64,000 nt of DNA from Betaproteobacteria bacterium (GTDB taxonomy: Bacteria; Pseudomonadota; Gammaproteobacteria; Burkholderiales; Casimicrobiaceae), in contig JADKKQ010000003.1 of assembly GCA_016720425.1 (NCBI GenBank), forward strand, positions 310,001-374,000. The letters are read 5' to 3'. How positions within the stretch are numbered: position 1 is the stretch's first letter; every line of letters begins with the position of its first letter. The notes under the pieces were generated by a model, which was not told where the DNA came from, ran no database searches, and saw only the letters and a program-made list of their open reading frames with translations. This document shows, one piece after another, positions 16,054 to 27,557 of this stretch. The position numbers were made by a program, and so were the translations under genes.

Positions 16054-16812
16054 ATGCCCACGACACCCAGGGTCGCCCTCGTCACCGGCGCCGGCAGCGG
16101 CATCGGCCTGGCCGCCGCGCAGGCATTGCTGCGCCACGGCTACCGGGTGGTGCTCGCCGGGCGCCGGTTGGACCCGCTCGAGCAGGCGATCGCCGGCGCG
16201 GCCGCGGCGCCCGGGCAGGCGCTGGCGGTGACGGCCGACGTCAGCGACGAGGCGTCGGTCGTCGCGCTCTTCCAGCGCACCCGCGAGGTCTTCGGTCGCC
16301 TCGACCTGCTGTTCAACAATGCCGGGACCGGCGCCCCGGCGATACCGCTCGAGGACCTCACGCTCGCGCAATGGCGGGCCGTCGTCGACATCAACCTGAC
16401 CGGCGCCTTTCTCTGCACGCGGGAAGCGATCCGGCTGATGAAGGCGCAGACACCGCGCGGCGGGCGGATCATCAACAACGGCTCGATCTCGGCGCACGCG
16501 CCGCGCCCGAACTCGGCGCCCTACACGGCGACCAAGCACGCGATCAGCGGGCTCACCAAGTCGACCTCGCTCGACGGACGCCGGCACGACATCGCCTGCA
16601 GCCAGATCGACATCGGCAACGCCGCCACCGAACTGGCGGCCAAGATGGCCACCGGCGTGCCGCAGGCGAACGGCAGCATCGCCGTCGAGCCGCTGATGGA
16701 CGTCGCGCACGTCGCGTCGGCCATCGTCTACATGGCGGACCTGCCGCTCGACGCCAACGTGCAGTTCATGACGTTGATGGCCACCAAGATGCCCTACGTC
16801 GGGCGCGGCTGA
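16054..16812 (+). CDS. Short-chain dehydrogenase/reductase
   Basis: A 252-residue classical SDR. The NAD(P)-binding TGAGSGIG is at 11-18, NNAG at 88-91, and the catalytic S144, Y157 and K161 (YTATK) are all present. GRRLDPLE after beta-2 suggests NADP preference through the arginines, which is inference. Substrate unknown. GGAGAAGA precedes the ATG at 16054. It is convergent with the methyltransferase gene. Confidence 0.9.
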   Translation: MPTTPRVALVTGAGSGIGLAAAQALLRHGYRVVLAGRRLDPLEQAIAGAAAAPGQALAVTADVSDEASVVALFQRTREVFGRLDLLFNNAGTGAPAIPLEDLTLAQWRAVVDINLTGAFLCTREAIRLMKAQTPRGGRIINNGSISAHAPRPNSAPYTATKHAISGLTKSTSLDGRRHDIACSQIDIGNAATELAAKMATGVPQANGSIAVEPLMDVAHVASAIVYMADLPLDANVQFMTLMATKMPYVGRG

Positions 16813-16835
16813 ACGCCGCTGCCGGCCGCGCGGCG

Positions 16836-17465
16836 TCAGCCGGCCGCGGGCCGCCGCGCGACGAGGTCGACGAGGGCCGAGCGGCCGCGGTGACCGCGGC
16901 CCTCCTCGATCTCGCTGTCGTGCTCGGCGAGCTGCAGGATCTCCCAGCCCGCGAACTCCTGCCGCAGCCACGCCGCCGTGTACATGTGCTCCCGCCGCGG
17001 CGGGCCGCCGGTCCCGTAGTCGACCTGCTCGGGCCGGTAGCCCTGCAGCAGGACGAGGCCGCCCGGACGCACGGCGGCGCGCAGGCCGGCGAACACCGCG
17101 CTCCGCGACGCGGGCGGCAGGAACTGGATGAAGATCGCGACCACCGCGTCGTAGGCGCGCTCGTCCCACGGCCAGCGGAGGATGTCGGCAACCGAGAGTT
17201 CGACCGCGACGCCGCGCTCGGCCGCCAGGCGCGCGGCCTTGGCCACGCCCTGCGGCGCGATGTCGAAGGCGGTGACCGCGTGCCCGCGCTGCGCCAGCCA
17301 GACGCTGTTGCGGCCCTCGCCGTCGGCGACGCAGAGCACCGACGCGCCGCGCGGCAACCGGTGCTCCGCGGCGGCCACGAAGGCGTTGGGCGCAGTGCCG
17401 AAGTGATAGTCGGCACCGGCGAAGCGGGCGTCCCAAGTCTCGCGCGGATTGTCGAAGCCGCTCAT
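16836..17465 (-). CDS. Class I SAM-dependent methyltransferase
   Basis: A 209-residue methyltransferase of the TehB-like group. The SAM motif I region reads VLCVADGEGRNSVWLAQRGHAVTAFDIAPQGV, with motif II as AVELSVADI and the motif IV aspartate in YDAVVAIF. The N-terminal FDNPRETWDARFAG segment is typical of this family. Substrate not known. I start it at the ATG at 17465; an ATG three codons upstream (17474) is equally possible. It is divergent from the DUF1631 gene. Confidence 0.85.
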   Translation of the reverse strand: MSGFDNPRETWDARFAGADYHFGTAPNAFVAAAEHRLPRGASVLCVADGEGRNSVWLAQRGHAVTAFDIAPQGVAKAARLAAERGVAVELSVADILRWPWDERAYDAVVAIFIQFLPPASRSAVFAGLRAAVRPGGLVLLQGYRPEQVDYGTGGPPRREHMYTAAWLRQEFAGWEILQLAEHDSEIEEGRGHRGRSALVDLVARRPAAG

Positions 17466-17589
17466 CGGTACCATTGTAAGCGTGGTCCCGTCGCCATGCG
17501 CACCGCGGCCGCAGGCGATGAATCGCGCCGGGGTGCGGCGAAAGGGTACACTTTGCGACTGCGCCGACCGAACCACGCTGCCGCTGGTG

Positions 17590-20001
17590 ATGCCTGAACT
17601 GCCTTCCGCCGTGCCCGCCCCGATGACCACGCTCATCGACGACGATCATCCGCCGCGGCCGGAGGAAGCGCGGGCGCTGCTCGACCAATGCGCCGAGCAG
17701 TTCGCGACCCGGCTGGCGGCGGCTGCGCGCAGCTGCATCGAGGGCACCGACGACCTGTTCGAGACCGTCGCCGAGGTCGGCGATGGCGACGTGGCGCACT
17801 TCCGGCAGCACCGCGGCAAGTGGCTCGAGCACTTCCTGCACCTGTTGCGCGATCTCGTCCACCGGCGCCTCGCGGGCACACGGCGCAAGGGTCGCCGGCC
17901 CGACAGCGACGTCTCGCTGGCGACGCTGCGCGTGCTCTCCGCCTACGACCACGAGCGCCAAACGGCGATCGCCCGCGCCTCGACGGCGTTGGCGCGGGCC
18001 GCGCGGCGCGAGACCGGTGCGCTCGACCGGCGCGTTGGCCTGCTGCTCGCCGAGCGCCCGGGGGCGGAGGTCGACAACCCCTTCGGCATCGCCTACCTGC
18101 TCGACGCCATCGGCGCGTCCGCGCGCGCAACCTACCCCAACCCGCGGGTGTGGCGGCCGTTGATGGAGCGGTTGGTCGAGGATCTCGAGCCGGCGGTGGT
18201 CAAGACCTGCATCGCGCTCAATCGCCACCTCGCCGACCGCGGCGTGCTGCCCGAGATCAAGGCGGCGCTGCGCGCCCGCAGCGACCTGCGTCCGGCGGAC
18301 GACAGCGAGCTGCTGCCGCTGTTCGAGAAGATGCTGCAGGAGGCCGGCCCGTCCGCCGAGACCCCGGCGATCGACGTGGCGGTGCCCGCGATCGACGAAC
18401 TGCGCTCGGCGCAGCCGGCGCTGGTCTTCGTCGAAAAGGAGGGGTCGCCCCGCGCCGCCTCGCCTGCCGATGCGACCGGGCTGCCGCCTGCCGCGCCGCA
18501 AGTGCCGGCGGAGGTCGCGCGGGCGCTGTATTCCGCCTTCGCGCGCCATCTGGAGCGCAGCGCGGCGGCGCCGACGGCCAGCGCCGACGACACCGCGTTC
18601 CCGCAGCTCGATTCGCTGATGGCGCTGGGCAGCGCCAGCGCGATGATCGCCGCGCTGGACCAGTGGCAGCGCTTCGACCCCGAGACCGAGCTCGCAGCCG
18701 ACACGGCGTCCGCGGACGCCACGCTGCAGTCGCTGCTGCCGCTGAACCGCCTGCCGCTGATCCGCAACGCCCTCGCCGCGAAGATCGCGAATCCCGCCGA
18801 TCGCATGACGATGGACGTCGTGGCGCTGATCTTCGACTACATCTTTCGCGATCCCTCGATCCCCGAGGCGCAACGGCGGGTCTTCGCGCGGCTGCAGGTG
18901 CCGATCGCCAAGGCGGCCCTGCTCGACCGCAGCTTCTTTTCCGATCGCAACCACCCGGCCCGCCGGTTGCTCGACGACCTGGCCGCGGCCGCCGTCGGCG
19001 CGCAGGGCAACGACGACTACCGGACGGCCTTCGACGCGCTGGCGCGCGAGATCGTCGACCGGATCGCGGCGAACTTCGGCGTCGACGTGGCAGTGTTCGA
19101 GGCCGCCGACGCCGAGATCCGGCCCTTCGCGCTGCACGAGCAGACGGTCGCGGCCGTGGCCCTGCACGACGACATCGACACGGCGCTCGCCGCCGAGGCG
19201 TCCGACGCCGACCGCGCCGAGGTCCGGGCGCTGCTGCGCGACAGGCTTGCCGGCCTCGACGTCCCGTTCGAGGTGCGCAGCTTCACCGAAACCCTCTGGG
19301 CCGACCACCTGACGGCGATCCGCTCGACCGAAGGCACCCAGGGCGAGGCGTGGCGGGCGGCGATGACCACCCTCGACGACCTGCTGTGGAGCATCGCCGC
19401 CAAGGAGCGCAGCGCGCAGAAGGCACGGCTCACGCGGCTCATCCCGTCGCTGCTGCGCCGCCTGCGCGCCGGTGTCGACGCGACCGGGGCCGCGGGCGAG
19501 CGCGTCGGTGCGTTCTTCGACGCGCTCTACCGGCTGCACATCGACGTGCTGCGCCCGTCGACGCCGCCGCCTGCGTCGCCGCCGCCCGGCGGCGAGGCCC
19601 CGCAGCCGAACGTCGCGCCGGCGGCCCGCGCCCCGGCACCCGTCGCAACTTCAGCCGCGCCTGCGGCCGCACCGGTGCCGGCGACCGCCGGGCCGCCGGC
19701 GGCTTTCGGTCCGGCGACGGTGCACGATTTCGTCACCGAGATGGCGATCGGCACCTGGCTGCTGTTCCGGGACGGCGACGCGGAAACACCGGCGCGCCTG
19801 TTCTGGGTGAGCCCGCTGCGCACGCGCTACATCTTCACCACCCGCGGCCGCGGCAAGGCGCTGTCGTTCACGCCCGAGGAACTCGCCTGGCAGCTGGGCG
19901 CGGGGCGCGCGACGCTGATCCTCGAGCCGGTGCCGCTGTTCGATCGCGCCGTCAGCGCCGCGCTCGACACGCTGGCGGCCCGAGTGCCGGCGGCGGCCTG
20001 A
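17590..20001 (+). CDS. DUF1631 family protein
   Basis: An 803-residue soluble, mostly helical protein. It shows the betaproteobacterial DUF1631 landmarks: DYIFRDPSIPEAQRRVFARLQVPIAK, SFFSDRNHPARRLLDDLA and, after a proline/alanine-rich linker (about 660-710), a C-terminal beta domain with GTWLLFRDG, ARLFWVSPLRTRYIFTTRGRGKA, which resembles a PilZ-type barrel. Some DUF1631 proteins have been linked to c-di-GMP-like signalling by this end; I treat that as inference. The frame ends five bases before the GTG of uup, suggesting one operon. Confidence 0.85.
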   Translation: MPELPSAVPAPMTTLIDDDHPPRPEEARALLDQCAEQFATRLAAAARSCIEGTDDLFETVAEVGDGDVAHFRQHRGKWLEHFLHLLRDLVHRRLAGTRRKGRRPDSDVSLATLRVLSAYDHERQTAIARASTALARAARRETGALDRRVGLLLAERPGAEVDNPFGIAYLLDAIGASARATYPNPRVWRPLMERLVEDLEPAVVKTCIALNRHLADRGVLPEIKAALRARSDLRPADDSELLPLFEKMLQEAGPSAETPAIDVAVPAIDELRSAQPALVFVEKEGSPRAASPADATGLPPAAPQVPAEVARALYSAFARHLERSAAAPTASADDTAFPQLDSLMALGSASAMIAALDQWQRFDPETELAADTASADATLQSLLPLNRLPLIRNALAAKIANPADRMTMDVVALIFDYIFRDPSIPEAQRRVFARLQVPIAKAALLDRSFFSDRNHPARRLLDDLAAAAVGAQGNDDYRTAFDALAREIVDRIAANFGVDVAVFEAADAEIRPFALHEQTVAAVALHDDIDTALAAEASDADRAEVRALLRDRLAGLDVPFEVRSFTETLWADHLTAIRSTEGTQGEAWRAAMTTLDDLLWSIAAKERSAQKARLTRLIPSLLRRLRAGVDATGAAGERVGAFFDALYRLHIDVLRPSTPPPASPPPGGEAPQPNVAPAARAPAPVATSAAPAAAPVPATAGPPAAFGPATVHDFVTEMAIGTWLLFRDGDAETPARLFWVSPLRTRYIFTTRGRGKALSFTPEELAWQLGAGRATLILEPVPLFDRAVSAALDTLAARVPAAA

Positions 20002-20006
20002 CCGCC

Positions 20007-21947
<1,941 letters not shown>

Positions 21948-21972
21948 CCCACCCCCGGCCGACGCGATCCGC

Positions 21973-23316
21973 CTACAGGAACCGCCACACCAGATAGGCG
22001 TGCGAGATGACGATGCTGATCAGCATCAGCGGGAAGCCGACCTTCATGTACTCGACGAAGCGGAAGTGGGTGCCGGCGCGGCCCGCGAGCCCGGCGACGA
22101 CGAGGTTGGCCGACGCGCCGATCAGCGTGCCGTTGCCGCCGAGGCAGGCGCCCAGCGACAGCGCCCACCACAGCGGCATGATCGCCTGCTCGCCGCCGAA
22201 TGCGGGCGCCAGGTCCTTGATCAGCGGGATCATCGTGGCGACGAAGGGGATGTTGTCGATGAACGCGGAGACGATCGCCGACGACCAGAGGATCAGCACC
22301 GCCGCGAGCGGGAAGTCGCCCTGGGTGAAGTCGACCAGCCCCTGCGCCATGAGGTGGATCAGCCCCGCCTTCTCGACGCCGTAGACCAGCACGAAGAGAC
22401 CGAGGAAGAACATCAGCGTGATCCACTCGGCCTCGGACAGCGCGGCGTGGACGTTGTGCGACTGCGTCTCGGCGTCCTTGCCGAGGTTGTCGAGCAGCAG
22501 CAGCACCGCGGCGCCGAAGATGGCGATGGTCGCCGGCTCGATCTTTATCTCCCGCTGCAGCATGAAGCCGAGGATCACCAGCCCGATGACGACCAGCGAC
22601 TGCTTGAGCAGCCGCGGATCGGTGATCGCCTCGCGCTCGCTGAAGTTCATCACCCGCTGCCGGTCCTCGGGCGTCGCCCGCAGGTGCCGCCCCCAGATGA
22701 AATAGAGCGGGACCATCGTCACCGCCAGCACGACGACGACGACCGGCGACAGCGCCACCACGAAGTCGTTGAAGGTGAGGCCGACCGCCGAGCCGATCAT
22801 GATGTTCGGCGGGTCGCCGATCAGCGTCGCCGTGCCGCCGATGTTCGAGGCGAGGATCTGGGCGAAGAGGTAGGGGTAGGGCTTGACGCGCAGCTCCTCG
22901 GTGATCAGCAGCGTCACCGGCACCGTCAGCAGCACCGTGGTCACGTTGTCGAGCAGCGCCGAGAACACCGCGGTGACGATCGACATCATCAGCATCACGC
23001 CCCAGGGGCTCGCCTGCACCTTCTTCGCCGACCAGATGGCGACGTACTGGAACAGCCCTGAGCGGCGGGTGATGTTGACGATCAGCATCATCCCCAGCAG
23101 CAGCCCGAGGGTGTTGAAGTCGACGGCGCCCATCGCCTCCTTCTGCTCGGCCACGCCCAGCAGGATGACGAGGCCGGCGCCGGTCAGCGCGATGATCGCG
23201 CGATTGAGCTTCTCGCTCATGATCACCGCGTAGGTGAGCACGAACAGGATGGTCGCCACCCACAGCGGGCTCCAGCCGAAGATCACCGTCGAGGCGTGCT
23301 GCGCGGCACCGTGCAT
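21973..23316 (-). CDS. ArsB/NhaD-type ion transporter (sodium:proton antiporter family)
   Basis: A 447-residue inner-membrane protein with about 11-12 helices of the ion transporter superfamily. The duplicated re-entrant regions are recognisable: NIGGTATLIGDPPNIMIGS in the first half and GGNGTLIGASANLVVAGLA in the second, each with the paired helix-break motif, and an FIDNIPFVATMIP core between. NhaD-like cation exchange is likely, but an anion ligand cannot be excluded. GGGAGGCC precedes the ATG at 23316 but is buried in a perfect 9-bp stem. The gene follows a CBS-domain gene on the same strand, a plausible regulator. Confidence 0.88.
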   Translation of the reverse strand: MHGAAQHASTVIFGWSPLWVATILFVLTYAVIMSEKLNRAIIALTGAGLVILLGVAEQKEAMGAVDFNTLGLLLGMMLIVNITRRSGLFQYVAIWSAKKVQASPWGVMLMMSIVTAVFSALLDNVTTVLLTVPVTLLITEELRVKPYPYLFAQILASNIGGTATLIGDPPNIMIGSAVGLTFNDFVVALSPVVVVVLAVTMVPLYFIWGRHLRATPEDRQRVMNFSEREAITDPRLLKQSLVVIGLVILGFMLQREIKIEPATIAIFGAAVLLLLDNLGKDAETQSHNVHAALSEAEWITLMFFLGLFVLVYGVEKAGLIHLMAQGLVDFTQGDFPLAAVLILWSSAIVSAFIDNIPFVATMIPLIKDLAPAFGGEQAIMPLWWALSLGACLGGNGTLIGASANLVVAGLAGRAGTHFRFVEYMKVGFPLMLISIVISHAYLVWRFL

Positions 23317-23319
23317 GTC

Positions 23320-23352
23320 AGGCCTCCCGAAGGGCCGCCCCGAGGGAGGCCT
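23320..23352 (-). promoter_or_regulatory. Hairpin sequestering the antiporter ribosome-binding site
   Basis: AGGCCTCCC and GGGAGGCCT form a perfect 9-bp stem with a 15-base loop immediately upstream of the start codon. The Shine-Dalgarno GGGAGG is entirely in the 3' arm, so it would be occluded in the transcript unless the stem is opened. Confidence 0.5.
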
Positions 23353-23442
23353 GGGCCCCCTTCCGGGGGAAGCGAACACAAGGCCGAAGGCCGCAGGACA
23401 GCCGAAGGCTGGTCCCGCGAAGCGGGATGCGGCTTTGCCGCA
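23353..23442. repeat. Tandem array of triloop mini-hairpins
   Basis: Five successive perfect short hairpins: CCCCC-TTCC-GGGGG (23356-23369), GGCC-GAA-GGCC (23382-23392), CAGCC-GAA-GGCTG (23399-23411), TCCCGC-GAA-GCGGGA (23413-23427) and TGCGGC-TTT-GCCGCA (23428-23442), the last two abutting. Three share a GAA triloop (UUC in the transcript). It looks like a mosaic intergenic repeat of a kind common in Burkholderiales genomes. Confidence 0.7.
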
Positions 23443-23469
23443 CAAAGTGAGCAACGGGGGCGTTTCATC

Positions 23470-23928
23470 CTAGTCTCCCGCGCCGTGCAGCGCCGCGAGC
23501 ACGTCGCGCGCGCCCGCCATGCCGACGAGCCGCCCCGAGTCGCGCGTGACCACCGGGATGTTGTTCGCGCCCTTGTACAGCAGCAGCACGACCTCCAGCG
23601 GCGAGGTGTCCGGGTGGACCACGTGGTCGGGCTTGACGACGAAATCGCGCACCGGCGCCTCCTCGATGCCGCGCATGCGCTCGCGCAGCTGCCCGAGCGA
23701 GTCCGACACGAAGGCGAGGTCGGGCATGCCGTAGCCCAGCAGCGCGGCCTTCGGCAGCAGCGAGGCGAACAGGCGGTCGAGCTTGAACAGGCCGACGAGG
23801 CGCCCCTCGGCGTCGACCACCGGCAGGTCGGAGACGCGGTCGGCCAGCATGCGCCGCGTCGCCTCGCCGACGCGGTCGCGCTCGGCCAGCGCCGCGTACG
23901 CGGTGTTGTAGATCATGGTGTCGCCCAT
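23470..23928 (-). CDS. CBS-domain protein
   Basis: A 152-residue protein made of a tandem CBS pair: residues about 20-60 (LADRVSDLPVVDAEGRLVGLFKLDRL) and 95-145 (VVKPDHVVHPDTSPLEVVLLLYKGANNIPVVTRDSGRLVGMAGARDV). Such Bateman modules bind adenine nucleotides and often regulate transport. It lies upstream of the antiporter on the same strand, 153 bases away across the hairpin element, so regulation of that transporter is the natural guess. Start at 23928; a second in-frame ATG at 23916 is possible. Confidence 0.85.
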   Translation of the reverse strand: MGDTMIYNTAYAALAERDRVGEATRRMLADRVSDLPVVDAEGRLVGLFKLDRLFASLLPKAALLGYGMPDLAFVSDSLGQLRERMRGIEEAPVRDFVVKPDHVVHPDTSPLEVVLLLYKGANNIPVVTRDSGRLVGMAGARDVLAALHGAGD

Positions 23929-24028
23929 CGCCTGCGCCCCCCTGGCTCGCCCGGGTCGCGCGCGGAACCGCGCGCCCCGTTCTCTTGTCCGGAGGCGTCG
24001 CGCCCCCTTGTGCCGGTGAATTCTAGCC

Positions 24029-24034
24029 GATAAT
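24029..24034 (+). promoter_or_regulatory. Putative -10 box for the S4-domain gene
   Basis: GATAAT, 56 bases upstream of the start at 24091, in the pattern seen before many genes here. Confidence 0.4.
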
Positions 24035-24090
24035 GGCGGGCCGACCGCGAACGCCGCCGCGTCGCGCGCACAACGACCACGAAAGACGCC

Positions 24091-24345
24091 ATGCAAGGCA
24101 TCCGCTTCCAACTGCAAGGCGAATACATCGCGCTCAACGACCTGCTGAAGGTGGCCGGGCTGGTCGACAGCGGCGGCGCCGGCAAGGCGCTGGTCGCCAC
24201 CGGTGCGGTGCGGGTCGACGGCCGGCGCGAGACGCGCAAGACGTGCAAGATCCGCGCGGGACAGAAGGTCGAGGTCGCCGGGGCGCGCATCGTCGTCAGC
24301 GCGCCGGACCCGGTCGCGCCGACCGACGCCGGCGACGTGCTATAA
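24091..24345 (+). CDS. RNA-binding S4-domain protein (YbcJ-like)
   Basis: An 84-residue stand-alone S4 protein. The S4 core is visible as YIALNDLLKVAGLVDSGGAGKALVATGAVRVDGRRETRKTCKIRAGQKVEV, the alpha-L RNA-binding motif. Members associate with ribosomal or structured RNA. The gene is divergent from the CBS gene and directly upstream of the RhlE-like helicase, an RNA-related neighbour; a TATAAT at its 3' end may start helicase transcription separately. Confidence 0.9.
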   Translation: MQGIRFQLQGEYIALNDLLKVAGLVDSGGAGKALVATGAVRVDGRRETRKTCKIRAGQKVEVAGARIVVSAPDPVAPTDAGDVL

Positions 24346-24346
24346 T
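24341..24346 (+). promoter_or_regulatory. -10 box for the RhlE-like helicase gene
   Basis: A perfect TATAAT overlapping the S4 gene stop codon. It would give a 5' untranslated leader of about 120 bases before the helicase ATG. The -35 is weak. Confidence 0.5.
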
Positions 24347-24473
24347 CCCGTCACGCGGCAACTTGTCCAGTCCCCCTGCCGCTGTCGAATCCGACTCCCC
24401 GCTCCACCCCCGATATGCCTGCGACTGGCGCCCGAATGCGGCGACAGGCCGATCCGTTTCCCCGAAGGTCTTC

Positions 24474-25944
24474 ATGTCTTTTTCCTCGCTCGGCCTTGCC
24501 GACGCGCTCGTTCGTGCGGTCACCGAACAGGGCTACACCGAACCCACGCCGATCCAGAAGCAGGCGATCCCCGCCGTGCTCGCGGGCGGCGACCTGCTTG
24601 CCGGCGCGCAGACCGGCACCGGCAAGACCGCCGGCTTCGTGCTGCCCATGCTGCAGCGCCTTTCCACCCGCGCCCCGTCCGTGGCGGGCGCCGCGACCGG
24701 CAAGAAGCCGATCCGCGCGCTGATCCTCACGCCCACGCGCGAACTCGCCGCGCAGGTCGAGGAGAGCGTGCGCGTGTACGGCAAGCACCTGCGCGTCTCG
24801 TCGATGGTGATCTACGGCGGTGTCGGCATCAACCCGCAGATCGCGCAGCTGCGCCGCGGCGTCGAAGTGCTGGTCGCCACGCCGGGCCGGCTGCTCGACC
24901 ACCAGGGCCAGGGCACGCTCGACCTGTCGCGGGTCGAGATCCTGGTCCTCGACGAGGCCGACCGGATGCTCGACATGGGCTTCATCCGCGACATCAAGCG
25001 GATCCTCGCGCTGCTGCCCGAAGAAGCGGCAGAACCTGCTGTTCTCGGCGACGTTCTCCGACGAGATCAAAGACCTCGCCGACAGCCTGCTGAACGCGCC
25101 GGCGATGATCGAGGTCACGCCGCGCAACTCGACGGTCGAGATCATCGCCCAGCGCGTCCACCCGGTCGACCGCGACCGCAAGCGCGAGCTGCTGACGCAC
25201 CTGATCGGCAGCAACAACTGGCACCAGGTGCTGGTGTTCACCCGCACCAAGCACGGCGCCAACAAGCTCGCCGAGCAGCTCGGCAAGGACGGCATCACCG
25301 CGCTGGCGATCCACGGCAACAAGAGCCAGGGGGCGCGCACCCGCGCGCTGGCCGAGTTCAAGGACGGCAGCCTGCAGGTGCTGGTCGCGACCGACATCGC
25401 CGCGCGCGGCATCGACATCGACCAGCTGCCGCACGTCGTCAACTACGACCTGCCCAACGTGCCCGAGGACTACGTGCACCGCATCGGCCGCACCGGGCGC
25501 GCCGGCGCGAGCGGCGAGGCGATCTCGCTGGTCTGCGTCGACGAGCACGAGTTCCTGCGCGACATCGAGAAGCTGCTCAAGCGCACGCTGCCGCGCGACG
25601 TGGTCGCGGGCTTCGCGCCGGACCCGCACGCCCGCGCCGAGCCGATCCTGCAACGCCAGGGGCGCGGCGGTGGCGGCGGCCGGGCACCGGCGCGATCGCA
25701 GCCGGGCCCGGGCCGCAACACGACCGGCCGCGCCCCGACGGCGCCGGCGGGCCACGCCGCGGCGCATCGCGGCGCCGGCGGCAGCGGCGGCGCGCAGGCC
25801 AGGACCGGCGCCAAGCCGGCGCCCAAGGCGCGGACGGCACCCGCGGCGGGAACGCCCAAGCCGGTCGCGCGCACCGCGACGGCAGCACCTGCTCCGCGCT
25901 CGCCGCTGGCGGCGCAGCATCGGCCGGTGAACCGCGGGCGCTGA
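24474..25944 (+). pseudogene. rhlE: RhlE-like DEAD-box RNA helicase, interrupted by a one-base frameshift
   Basis: A DEAD-box ATP-dependent RNA helicase. The Q motif (TEPTPIQKQAIPAV), Walker A AQTGTGKT, PTRELAAQ, TPGRL and DEADRMLD lie in one frame up to ALLP. From about 25020 the protein continues in the next frame with KKRQNLLFSATFS (motif III), VATDIAARGID and HRIGRTGRAG. Removing one base near 25018-25021 restores a 489-residue RhlE of normal length, with a basic Gly/Ala/Pro-rich tail. Both halves keep full coding quality, so sequence error or a very recent mutation is likely. Start at 24474. Confidence 0.88.
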
Positions 25945-25986
25945 CATCCCGCAGCCCGCGCCGGCCGCCGCTGACCGACCGACCCG

Positions 25987-26934
25987 ATGCAGGCCTTCCA
26001 GCACCTCGTCGCCCTGACTGCGCCGCTGTTCGCGCTGGTCGCGCTGGGCTACGCGCTCTCCGCGTGGGGGCGCTGGCCGCAGGCGGGTGCCGACGCGCTG
26101 ACGCGCTTCGTGTTCTCGGTCGCCGTGCCGGTGCTGCTGTTCCAGCTGATGAGCGGGTTCTCGCGCCTGCCGCCGGTCGACCCCTGGGTGCTGGTCGCGT
26201 ACTTCGGCGGCTGCATCCTCGTCTTCGTCGTCGCGCGCATCGTGGCGCTGACGCTGTTCCGCCTCGACGGCGCCGCGCAGTCGATCTTCGCGCTGGGGGC
26301 GATCTTCTCGAACAACGTGCTGCTGGGCATTCCGCTCGCCAAGCTGACGCTGGGCGAGGCGGCGATCCCCGCCTTTTCGCTGGTGCTGGTGTTCAACGCG
26401 CTGCTGCTGTGGACGCTGTGCACGGTGTCGGTCGAGTGGGCGCGGCACGGCGAGTTCTCGCTGGCGGGCATCGGGCAGACGCTGCGCGAGGTGATCACCA
26501 ATCCGATCGTCGCCGGAATCCTCGCCGGCACCGCGTGGAGCTACACCGACTGGACGCTGCCGGCGGTGATCGGGCAGACGATGACGCTGATCAGCCAGGC
26601 GGCCGTCCCGCTGTCGCTGATCGCGCTGGGCATGGGGCTCGCCGAGTACGGCGTGCGCGGCGGCTGGCGCGAGAGCCTCGCCATCACCGGGCTCAAGCTC
26701 GTGCTGCAGCCGCTGACGGTGTTCGCGCTGGCGCGGCTGCTCGACCTGCCGCCGCGCGAGACGCAGGCGATCGTGCTGATGGCCGCGCTGCCGGTGGGTG
26801 CCAACGTCTACCTGATGAGCCGGCAGTTCGACACGCTGGGCGGGCCGGTCGCGACCAGCCTCGTGCTGTCGACCGCGCTCGCCGCGGCGAGCACGCCGCT
26901 GGTATTGGCGCTGCTCGGCGCCGGAACGCGCTGA
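25987..26934 (+). CDS. AEC-family (auxin efflux carrier-like) transporter
   Basis: A 315-residue inner-membrane protein with about 10 hydrophobic helices and the two-repeat AEC architecture. Typical segments are LTRFVFSVAVPVLLFQLM near the N-terminus, GAIFSNNVLLGIPLAKLTLGE, ITNPIVAGILAG and ALPVGANVYLMS. Bacterial members export or exchange small carboxylates such as malate; the substrate here is unknown. Follows the helicase gene by 42 bases. The sequence quality collapses about 40 bases after its stop. Confidence 0.88.
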   Translation: MQAFQHLVALTAPLFALVALGYALSAWGRWPQAGADALTRFVFSVAVPVLLFQLMSGFSRLPPVDPWVLVAYFGGCILVFVVARIVALTLFRLDGAAQSIFALGAIFSNNVLLGIPLAKLTLGEAAIPAFSLVLVFNALLLWTLCTVSVEWARHGEFSLAGIGQTLREVITNPIVAGILAGTAWSYTDWTLPAVIGQTMTLISQAAVPLSLIALGMGLAEYGVRGGWRESLAITGLKLVLQPLTVFALARLLDLPPRETQAIVLMAALPVGANVYLMSRQFDTLGGPVATSLVLSTALAAASTPLVLALLGAGTR

Positions 26935-26974
26935 GCGAGGCCGCCAGCCCGCGCAACAGCACACGGCCCTGGGC

Positions 26975-27557
<583 letters not shown>

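Noticed and set aside
15175..19539. 1454-residue open frame on the minus strand
   Set aside because: It is arginine/histidine/glycine-rich with no family signal and runs antisense across the acyltransferase, the SDR and DUF1631 genes, which have strong homology. It is a GC-bias shadow.
24474..25944. Programmed ribosomal frameshift in rhlE (and in aceK, rlmI, aroG)
   Set aside because: No slippery heptamer with downstream structure is seen. The shifts go in both directions, and four unrelated housekeeping genes are affected.
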